Made by a program: the position numbers and the translations under genes. A DNA stretch of 5,238 nucleotides from Campylobacterales bacterium. GTDB lineage: Bacteria; Campylobacterota; Campylobacteria; Campylobacterales; QNZT01. The stretch spans positions 1 to 5,238 of the forward strand of contig WGAE01000280.1 of the NCBI GenBank assembly GCA_015489185.1. The letters run 5' to 3'. Shown here one piece after another: positions 1-5,133 of this stretch; the stretch's first letter is position 1; the number at the start of each line of letters is the position of its first letter. The notes below the pieces were generated by a model. The model did not search any database. It was not told the DNA's origin and worked only from the letters and a program-made list of their open reading frames with translations.

Positions 1-563
1 AGTACATCGTCGACCAGTTTGAAACTCTCTTTGATACCCAGATTTTTATCGACAATGGAGAGAAGTTTGTCGTTTGGAATCACTACAATAGAGTCACTCT
101 CTTTTTTCAGCTCTTCAATGCCGTTTTCGGCAAGTTTCATTCTTTTGCGTCCTTCGAATCCAAACGGTTTAGTGACGACGGAAACGGTCAGTGCACCCAC
201 CTCTTTTGCCGCCTGCGCCACGACCGGCGCCGCGCCTGTACCGGTACCGCCGCCGAATCCGGAAGCGATAAAGACCATATCCGCACCGTCAAGTGACTCT
301 TTGATCTCTTCGTAACTCTCCAGTGCCGATTCACGTCCCACTTCGGGTTTCATTCCGGCGCCGAGCCCTTTTGTTTTACGCTCTCCGAGTTGGATCTTTT
401 TATCTGCTTTGGAAGTATGCAGTGCCTGCGCGTCGGTATTTGCGGCGATCAGTTCGATATTGTTCAGTGTGACGTTTTCATTGACCATATGGTTGATCAT
501 ATTACCGCCGCCGCCGCCGACGCCGATCACTTTGATCTGTGCACCTATTGTAGTATTTGACAT
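1..563 (-). CDS. ftsZ: Cell division protein FtsZ, N-terminal half (cut by left window edge)
   Basis: FtsZ is the tubulin-like GTPase that polymerises into the cytokinetic Z ring on the inner face of the cytoplasmic membrane. The visible 187 residues cover nearly all of the GTP-binding domain. They show the N-terminal glycine loop (GVGGGGGN, residues 14-21), the NTDAQAL segment (42-48), the tubulin signature GGGTGTG (104-110), the PFGFEGRKR segment (133-141) and IPNDKLL (162-168). The T7 catalytic loop and the C-terminal tail that binds FtsA lie beyond the edge. Full-length FtsZ is usually about 370-400 residues, so about half is present. The ATG at 563-561 is set by a Shine-Dalgarno AAGGAG seven bases upstream and by the match of the N-terminus to the family. 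The gene follows ftsA after 22 bases on the same strand, so they are almost certainly co-transcribed. Identity is certain; only the end is unseen. Confidence 0.97.
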   Translation of the reverse strand, partial: MSNTTIGAQIKVIGVGGGGGNMINHMVNENVTLNNIELIAANTDAQALHTSKADKKIQLGERKTKGLGAGMKPEVGRESALESYEEIKESLDGADMVFIASGFGGGTGTGAAPVVAQAAKEVGALTVSVVTKPFGFEGRKRMKLAENGIEELKKESDSIVVIPNDKLLSIVDKNLGIKESFKLVDDV

Positions 564-570
564 CTCTTTT

Positions 571-576
571 CTCCTT
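571..576 (-). promoter_or_regulatory. Ribosome binding site of ftsZ
   Basis: AAGGAG on the minus strand lies seven bases before the ftsZ ATG, inside the 22-base ftsA-ftsZ gap. It is the strongest Shine-Dalgarno among the minus-strand genes here. This fits the general need for more FtsZ than FtsA from a shared message, which is an inference. Confidence 0.85.
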
Positions 577-585
577 TTTTGGTTG

Positions 586-1959
586 TTAAAATAGTTGTGT
601 GATTCTGTTCCAGAAGCGTCTTAGGCTTTCCTTCAATCCCGGTTCGTCATCGACCAGCAACGTAAAATTGTCCTCTTTTTCATGCGTACCGCTTTTTTCG
701 ATGCCGAAATCGTCCGCAATCGCTTCCTCCTCTTTCTCTTCATCCAGAATATTTTGAATCGGACTCGGTTCGATCGATTCATCTTTATAACGCAGTTTTT
801 TGTTAGAGTCCATTTCATACGGCGTAAAGTGCCCGAATCCGTAAAGAATCAGACCGATCGCCGTTGCATATTCAGGTCCTTTGAGTGTATCGAACATCCC
901 TTCGATATTGTGCCCCGTCGGCTTGGCGAGCCGTACAGGCGTGTTGTTGAAGATCGCCGAAGCCAGTTCACGGATACCGTCAAGCTTCGTCAAACCGCCG
1001 GTGAGTACAACGCCCGCCGCAAGCTGATCCCTGAAACCGCTCTCTTTGATCGATTTGGCGATCAAAAGCAGGGTCTCTTCGATTCTGGCGTAGATGACGT
1101 TTGTAACGATCTCCAGTGAAACTTCATGCGAAGTGCCTTCGTCACCGATTGCCGGCAGTTCAATCGTCTCATTGCTGTTAAGGCGCAGTGATCCGTGTTC
1201 GATCTTGACCTTCTCCGCCGCGCTGACAGGTGTATGCAGCGCCATCGAAAGGTCGTTGGTGACATTTGCGGAACCGACACCGATAAAGTCATTGTAACGG
1301 ATGGAGTTCCCCAGATGGATGACGATATCCGTTGTTGCGCCACCCATATCGACCACGGCAACTCCCAACTCTTTTTCATCTTCATTCAAAACGGCGATGC
1401 TTGATGCGTATCCGCTCAACACGATGTTGCTGATTTCGAGCGAGGCGGATTTGACCGCTTTTTTCAAGTTGTTCAGGCTCGATTTGAGTACGGTGATAAT
1501 ATGCACCTGTACTTCCAGTCGCGATCCGTTCATACCGAGCGGATCTTCAATATTGATATGGTCGTCCACCTTGAAGTTGTAGGGTAGAATATGCAGCTTT
1601 TCATATTCGGCCGGGATATTTGCGTTGTGGTCCGCCATCTGCATGACCCGGTTGATCTCTTTGATGCCTATCTCTTTGCTCGGTACGTTGACAACCCCCT
1701 GGCTGTCAAACCCCTTCGTAAACGCGCCGGAGACTGAAACAATCACCTGATCGAAATGCGTACCCGCAACGCGTTTGGCGTCGTTGATCGCATGCTTGAT
1801 TGAACGGGAAGCAAGTTCAATATTGGTAATGTTTCCTTTCTTGATCCCCTGCGATTTCGCAACACCCGCACCCAGGATTTTGATGGTACCGGTTTCGTTT
1901 TTCTGTGCAATGATCGCACAGATTTTGGTTGAGCCTATATCTACACCTAAAACTATCAT
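586..1959 (-). CDS. ftsA: Cell division protein FtsA, actin-like Z-ring membrane anchor
   Basis: FtsA is an actin/Hsp70-superfamily ATP-binding protein that tethers FtsZ filaments to the cytoplasmic membrane and helps recruit later division proteins. The 457-residue product shows the phosphate-1 loop (VDIGSTK, residues 6-12), the family-specific 1C/SHS2 region (roughly 84-160), the phosphate-2 loop (VVDMGGATTD, 202-211) and the adenosine motif (VVLTGGLTKLDG, 317-328). It ends in a short amphipathic segment (LKESLRRFWNRITQLF, 442-457) like the membrane-targeting helix of E. coli FtsA. Between core and helix lies an acidic, probably disordered linker (about 384-440), which makes the protein longer than the 420-residue E. 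coli one. The ATG overlaps the stop of the upstream foldase gene as ATGA, and a GA-rich AAAGGA sits 11 bases upstream, so translation is probably coupled. ftsZ follows after 22 bases. Identity is certain. Confidence 0.97.
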   Translation of the reverse strand: MIVLGVDIGSTKICAIIAQKNETGTIKILGAGVAKSQGIKKGNITNIELASRSIKHAINDAKRVAGTHFDQVIVSVSGAFTKGFDSQGVVNVPSKEIGIKEINRVMQMADHNANIPAEYEKLHILPYNFKVDDHINIEDPLGMNGSRLEVQVHIITVLKSSLNNLKKAVKSASLEISNIVLSGYASSIAVLNEDEKELGVAVVDMGGATTDIVIHLGNSIRYNDFIGVGSANVTNDLSMALHTPVSAAEKVKIEHGSLRLNSNETIELPAIGDEGTSHEVSLEIVTNVIYARIEETLLLIAKSIKESGFRDQLAAGVVLTGGLTKLDGIRELASAIFNNTPVRLAKPTGHNIEGMFDTLKGPEYATAIGLILYGFGHFTPYEMDSNKKLRYKDESIEPSPIQNILDEEKEEEAIADDFGIEKSGTHEKEDNFTLLVDDEPGLKESLRRFWNRITQLF

Positions 1960-3428
1960 GATCCGACCTGTCCTTTGAACTGTTTTTCGATTTTATATCG
2001 CTTTTGCAACTTTTTGATCAGCGCATCTTCGATATTGTTGGACTTGAGCGTTTCGACACTCTTTTGCAGCTCCGCTTTTTTCTGTGCATAACGATCGGCG
2101 TCGAAAAGTTTCTGATCTTCTACCTTATAGATCACGGCGCTGTCGTTGAGCAAATAGTAGCCGCTTCTGTTCGGTACGCTGAAAAGGTGGTTCAAAAAGG
2201 CGCTCGCCTCCGCTTTACTCAGAAAATCGATTTTCTCGGCGTCTTCACGTGTGACAAAACCGATCTCCTTAAGGTCTTTGAGTGCTTTGGCTTCCTCTTT
2301 TGCTTTCGCTTCGAGCAGTTGTCGCTGTTTTTGTGCAATAAGATCCGCTTTCGCGAATGCTTTTGCTTCTTCATATGAGAGCGGATGCGGTGCTTCCGTG
2401 CGCAACAGCCGTGCCGTCATGAAGCCGTTTTTCAGTTCGATTGTTTTGATGAAGTCGCCCGGTTTTGCCGCACGAATCTTCTCCAGCGGTACGGTTGTAT
2501 TGCCTTCCGTGATCGTCAGATTTTCCTCCGCACTGATTTTACCGGTTTTAAGAGCCAGATACTTTTTCAGGGTTTCGGTTTTTGCTCGCTTTTTCTGTAC
2601 TTTCTCTCTGACACGCGCTTTTGCTTTTTCAAAAGGCAAAATTTTGTCATCTTCACCGCTGAAAAGCCCTTTATGTTCGTTGTAATAACTTTTGAGATCG
2701 TCGTCGCTGACTTCGATTGAATCGGATGAGACGGTAATCGCCTCCAGCAGATAACGTTTTTTGCTCAGATATTTTTGCTTGTTCGTTTCCCAGAACTTTT
2801 TGAGTTCCGCTTCGTCGATCTTGATGCTATTTGGATCGACGGTCACTTTTTTAGCGGCAAGTTTATCTTCCATAAATGCCGAGGCGAAGATGGTTTTCGT
2901 ATCGGTCTCGGTTGCCGGAAGATTCAGCAACTTCATGAGTTTTTGAACGATGATCTCTTTTTTGATATTTTTTTCGAACGTTTTAACATTGGTACCGATA
3001 CTTCTGAGTACCTGAAAATATCGCTCTTTGCTGAATTTTCCGTTTTCCTGAAAAGCGTTGATCGAAGCGATTTTCTCCAAGACCTCTTCGTTACGTGCCG
3101 TAATCCCTTTCTCTTCGGCATAGTTGATCAGCAGCGCTTCCCGGATGAGCTGATTGAGTGCGATCTGGTCCAGATGCAGTTTCTCCGCCGTCTCTTTGGT
3201 CAACTTACCGCCCATCATTTGATTGTAGTAGTTGTAGAGGTTGCGGTAACTGCTTTGCAGTTCGTCGACCGTAATTTTTCTGTCCCCGACGGTTGCGACG
3301 GTATCGGCGCTGTTGCTGTTAAGTTTATATGCACCCCAGCCTACGAAGCCGGCGCCGACAAAAGCGATCGTACTGATCCAGATGGTCACTACGAGGTACT
3401 TTCTATGCCTTTGCATCCAGGAAATCAT
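1956..3428 (-). CDS. Membrane-anchored PpiD/SurA_N-like periplasmic foldase lacking a parvulin domain
   Basis: This is probably a periplasmic chaperone tethered to the inner membrane that helps exported proteins fold. The 490-residue product begins with a short basic cytoplasmic stretch (MISWMQRHRK), one membrane helix (about 11-32), then a SurA_N-type chaperone region (about 43-165). The segment AFQENGKFSKERYFQVLRSIG-like (125-145) aligns by eye with E. coli PpiD (AFQ-DGKF--RY---L--MG). The region at about 206-257 (ELKKFWETNKQKYL, then DDDLKSYYNEHKGLF) also follows PpiD. Where PpiD then carries its parvulin isomerase domain, this protein goes straight to a lysine/glutamate-rich helical segment (264-295). 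E. coli PpiD is 623 residues, and the difference is about one parvulin domain. It is therefore more likely a chaperone than an isomerase, despite the usual 'peptidylprolyl isomerase' label. Start: ATG with AAAGG six bases upstream, and a -10 at 3456-3461. It overlaps ftsA by four bases. Family placement is good; clients are unknown. Confidence 0.88.
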   Translation of the reverse strand: MISWMQRHRKYLVVTIWISTIAFVGAGFVGWGAYKLNSNSADTVATVGDRKITVDELQSSYRNLYNYYNQMMGGKLTKETAEKLHLDQIALNQLIREALLINYAEEKGITARNEEVLEKIASINAFQENGKFSKERYFQVLRSIGTNVKTFEKNIKKEIIVQKLMKLLNLPATETDTKTIFASAFMEDKLAAKKVTVDPNSIKIDEAELKKFWETNKQKYLSKKRYLLEAITVSSDSIEVSDDDLKSYYNEHKGLFSGEDDKILPFEKAKARVREKVQKKRAKTETLKKYLALKTGKISAEENLTITEGNTTVPLEKIRAAKPGDFIKTIELKNGFMTARLLRTEAPHPLSYEEAKAFAKADLIAQKQRQLLEAKAKEEAKALKDLKEIGFVTREDAEKIDFLSKAEASAFLNHLFSVPNRSGYYLLNDSAVIYKVEDQKLFDADRYAQKKAELQKSVETLKSNNIEDALIKKLQKRYKIEKQFKGQVGS

Positions 3429-3434
3429 GTCAAA

Positions 3435-3439
3435 CCTTT
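3435..3439 (-). promoter_or_regulatory. Ribosome binding site of the PpiD-like gene
   Basis: AAAGG, within an A-rich run on the minus strand, lies six bases before the ATG at 3428. It supports that start over any downstream methionine. Confidence 0.65.
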
Positions 3440-3455
3440 TTTACAATATGCAAGA

Positions 3456-3461
3456 ATTATA
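3456..3461 (-). promoter_or_regulatory. Probable sigma-70 promoter (-10) for the PpiD-like gene-ftsA-ftsZ unit
   Basis: A consensus TATAAT lies on the minus strand 27 bases before the PpiD-like start codon. The predicted transcript start is near 3449, giving a leader of about 20 bases that contains the AAAGG ribosome site. No good -35 hexamer is seen at 16-18 bases spacing. Instead the upstream DNA (about 3465-3535) is a series of A/T tracts. That fits vegetative promoters of Campylobacter and relatives, which are reported to lack a conserved -35 and to use periodic AT-rich DNA. This would be the main promoter for the division unit seen here; internal promoters inside ftsA cannot be excluded. 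Confidence 0.65.
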
Positions 3462-3559
3462 GTCTAAAATGATTAAATAAAATATAACTTTTACTGATTA
3501 AAAAATAAGTATAGTTTACTAATAAGACTTATTTAGCTTCATGTAAGATATGAGCCTTT

Positions 3560-4162
3560 TTATTCTATCGGAAAGTTTCTGGTCGCTACAGTGTGTTCCT
3601 GAGCGAAGTGGAGTAACCGACAGCTGTTTTCCAGAATTGCGATCTGTTTGACCAGTGTGGGAAGATCGCGGTGATAACTGTATACACCGTACCCTTTAAT
3701 GACCATAATATTCGTATCCTGTGTTTTAAAATAGTGGTAGATTTCATTGGGCGCGCGATCATACCAAGTATCAAAACTGCCGGGATTGTAAACGGGCAGT
3801 TCACCAAATGTCAGATGTCCGAAATAGTCTTTGGGACGAATCGTGCGCGAGTCCATCGAATAGGCGGTAACATACGGCGGCATCGTATATGCGATATATT
3901 TGGCGCTACTGATATATTTATAAATATTGTTATGAATTTCAGTATCAAGGCTTGCCTGTTTCCAGCGGTAATCGGGTCGGGAATAGACCTCGATGAAATC
4001 CTCTTTGGTCATCTCGTCGAAGATCGATTCGCGTCGGTTGATCAGAAAGTGTCCCTCTTCGATTTTTGCGGAGACCGAACCGTGAAAAATACCCAGAAAG
4101 TTTTTGCGAAACATCGAAAGGGAGACGTCGATCAGTTCGTCGGTCAGCTCTTTTTTGGGCAT
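3560..4162 (-). CDS. Class II aldolase/adducin-fold protein, probably without metal-dependent aldolase activity
   Basis: The 200-residue product resembles the class II aldolase/adducin N-terminal domain and spans the whole single-domain length of that fold. Family landmarks in order: HGSVSAK (28-34) at the position of the GN-I/L-S loop, GHFLINRRESIFDEMTKEDFIEV-type strand and 'l--eDlv-v' motif (37-59), DTEIHNNIY (73-81) at the SSE--lH-aiY motif with Glu75 kept, then YTMPPYVTAYSM (92-103) at the H-T-H-P motif, and IKGYGVYSY (155-163) at the C-terminal HG---G motif. The three zinc-binding histidines of enzymes such as L-fuculose-1-phosphate aldolase appear as Tyr92, Met94 and Lys156, so ordinary aldolase or epimerase activity is unlikely. 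Start: ATG 4162 has AAGG seven bases upstream; an in-frame GTG at 4168 has only one base of spacing and is less likely. It diverges from rsmH and precedes the PpiD-like gene. True role unknown. Confidence 0.85.
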   Translation of the reverse strand: MPKKELTDELIDVSLSMFRKNFLGIFHGSVSAKIEEGHFLINRRESIFDEMTKEDFIEVYSRPDYRWKQASLDTEIHNNIYKYISSAKYIAYTMPPYVTAYSMDSRTIRPKDYFGHLTFGELPVYNPGSFDTWYDRAPNEIYHYFKTQDTNIMVIKGYGVYSYHRDLPTLVKQIAILENSCRLLHFAQEHTVATRNFPIE

Positions 4163-4169
4163 CGGCACG

Positions 4170-4173
4170 CCTT
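4170..4173 (-). promoter_or_regulatory. Ribosome binding site that decides the aldolase-like start
   Basis: AAGG in the minus-strand string AAAAAGG lies seven bases from the ATG at 4162 but one base from the in-frame GTG at 4168. The spacing favours the ATG, giving 200 rather than 202 residues. Confidence 0.6.
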
Positions 4174-4174
4174 T

Positions 4175-4203
4175 TTGGTGAATTTCTGAAATTTTGCTAT
4201 TAT
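4175..4203 (+). promoter_or_regulatory. Promoter of rsmH (-35 TTGGTG, extended -10 TGCTATTAT)
   Basis: On the plus strand TTGGTG (4175-4180) is followed after 17 bases by TATTAT (4198-4203), which has a TGC extension (4195-4197). The predicted transcript start, seven bases beyond the -10, is the A of the rsmH ATG or within a base or two of it. No Shine-Dalgarno lies between, so the message from this promoter would be leaderless or nearly so. Confidence 0.6.
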
Positions 4204-4204
4204 A
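4199..4204 (-). promoter_or_regulatory. Extended -10 promoter of the aldolase-like gene
   Basis: On the minus strand TGGTATAAT forms a consensus -10 with an upstream TGn extension. The transcript would start near 4192, giving a leader of about 30 bases that carries the AAGG ribosome site. No clear -35 is seen; the expected place falls within the first codons of rsmH (about 4222-4227). It overlaps the -10 of rsmH on the other strand. Confidence 0.65.
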
Positions 4205-4209
4205 CCATC

Positions 4210-5133
4210 ATGAATATAAACAGTGTACCCCACAAACCCGTTTTGCCACAAGAAGTGTGCGATGCGTTTGCAGACCTTAAAGAAGGAATTATAGTTGATT
4301 GCACACTCGGATACGGCGGGCACAGCACGCTGCTGCTGGAACGTTTGCCGGGAATCGAACTGGTCGGTATCGATCAGGATGCGACGGCGGTAGCGTTTTC
4401 GCGCAGACGTCTGGCACATTTCGGGGAGCGGGTGGATATTTTGCACGGTCGTTTTTCGGAAATGATCCACCGGGTCGACAGCACGAAAATACGCGGTGTC
4501 CTGGCGGATATCGGTGTGTCGTCATTGCAGCTGGACGATCCCTCCCGCGGTTTTGGTTTCAGCGCAGACACGCTTGATATGCGCATGAGCGAGACGACCC
4601 CGCTTACTGCCCGGGATGTCGTCAACGGGTACGATCAGGCTTCACTGGAACGGATTTTCAGAGAATACGGCGAAGTGCGCGGTGCGCGAAGGGTGGCGGA
4701 GCTGATTGTGCGCCGGCGTGCGAAAAAAGCGTTTGAGAGTGCGAAAGAGCTTGCCGATTTTCTGGCACAGCACCTCAAAGGGGGGAAAATCCATCCCGCC
4801 ACACTTGTATTTCAGGCAATTCGCATTGAAGTCAACGACGAATTGGGTGAACTTCGGCGGTTGTTACAGACGATTTACGATTTACGATTGTCTAATGCGA
4901 CAGTGGCTATAATCTCGTTTCATTCGCTCGAAGATCGTATCGTCAAGTCCACGTTTAAAAGATGGGCGAAGTCGTGTATCTGCCCGCCGGAAGCGTATCG
5001 GTGTACCTGCGGAAACGACCATGCATACGGTAAAATCGTGACCAAAAATCCCATTACGGCAGGAGAACAGGAACTTGCAGAAAACCCTCGCGCACGAAGT
5101 GCCAAACTCAGACTCTTCCGTACAAACCCCTGA
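4210..5133 (+). CDS. rsmH: 16S rRNA (cytosine(1402)-N(4))-methyltransferase RsmH (MraW)
   Basis: RsmH uses S-adenosylmethionine to methylate N4 of C1402 in 16S rRNA, in the P site of the small ribosomal subunit. The 307-residue product has the full family set: HKPVLPQEV (8-16), the SAM motif DCTLGYGGHS (30-39), acidic DQD (55-57), LADIGVSSLQLDDPSRGFGF (98-117), LDMRM (122-126), FQAIRIEVNDEL (201-212), ISFHSLEDRIVK (235-246) and ENPRARSAKLR (291-301). A four-cysteine cluster (C256, C258, C265, C267) resembles that in Campylobacter and Firmicute RsmH and could bind metal. The reading frame stays open 48 codons upstream to an ATG at 4066, but that stretch is the antisense of the aldolase-like gene and has no family match. 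The family N-terminus fits the ATG at 4210, which has no ribosome site. A small membrane-protein gene overlaps its end. Confidence 0.96.
   Translation: MNINSVPHKPVLPQEVCDAFADLKEGIIVDCTLGYGGHSTLLLERLPGIELVGIDQDATAVAFSRRRLAHFGERVDILHGRFSEMIHRVDSTKIRGVLADIGVSSLQLDDPSRGFGFSADTLDMRMSETTPLTARDVVNGYDQASLERIFREYGEVRGARRVAELIVRRRAKKAFESAKELADFLAQHLKGGKIHPATLVFQAIRIEVNDELGELRRLLQTIYDLRLSNATVAIISFHSLEDRIVKSTFKRWAKSCICPPEAYRCTCGNDHAYGKIVTKNPITAGEQELAENPRARSAKLRLFRTNP
5061..5065 (+). promoter_or_regulatory. Ribosome binding site of the ftsL-position gene, inside rsmH
   Basis: AGGAG within the rsmH coding sequence lies nine bases before an in-frame TTG at 5075 of the next gene. It is the best Shine-Dalgarno on the plus strand near the end of rsmH and decides in favour of a non-ATG start overlapping rsmH. 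Confidence 0.55.

Larger units (their letters stand above)
3429..3559. other. AT-rich intergenic region with a small palindrome and inverted repeat
   Basis: This 131-bp gap separates the aldolase-like stop from the PpiD-like start and is much richer in A/T than its surroundings. It holds the -10 listed separately. Upstream of it are a 13-bp odd palindrome AATAAG-A-CTTATT (3521-3533) and an 8-bp inverted repeat AAATAAGT/ACTTATTT (3503-3510 and 3527-3534, 16-bp spacer), plus two direct copies of TGATTAAA (3470-3477 and 3495-3502). There is no GC-rich hairpin followed by a T run on the minus strand, so no convincing intrinsic terminator for the aldolase-like gene; readthrough into the division genes is possible. 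Confidence 0.55.

Noticed and set aside
504..520. A run of CCG repeats near the ftsZ start as a microsatellite or phase-variable tract
   Set aside because: It simply encodes the conserved glycine loop of FtsZ; the repeat unit is a codon, so changes would not shift frame.
682..1119. Long plus-strand open frames opposite ftsA and opposite the foldase gene (for example 682-1119, 2775-3467)
   Set aside because: They mirror the strong coding bias of the minus-strand genes, have arginine- or phenylalanine-rich products with no recognisable family, and lack supporting ribosome sites.
3470..3502. Two direct copies of TGATTAAA, 25 bp apart
   Set aside because: They are short, of AT-rich composition and not spaced at whole helical turns. 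I recorded them in the intergenic entry but do not claim a function.
3508..3513. A second minus-strand -10 (TATACT) upstream of the foldase gene
   Set aside because: It is weaker than the TATAAT at 3456-3461, lacks a -35 and would give a long leader; such matches are expected by chance in DNA this AT-rich.
3535..3556. A hairpin just after the aldolase-like stop (GGCTCAT/ATGAAGCT on the minus strand) as a terminator
   Set aside because: The stem is short, needs a bulge and a G-T pair, and is not followed by a T run. Intrinsic termination is not supported.
4066..4209. A 48-codon N-terminal extension of rsmH starting at ATG 4066
   Set aside because: It is antisense to the aldolase-like coding sequence, is basic and low in plausibility, has no counterpart in RsmH, and lies upstream of the predicted promoter. 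The family N-terminus fits ATG 4210.
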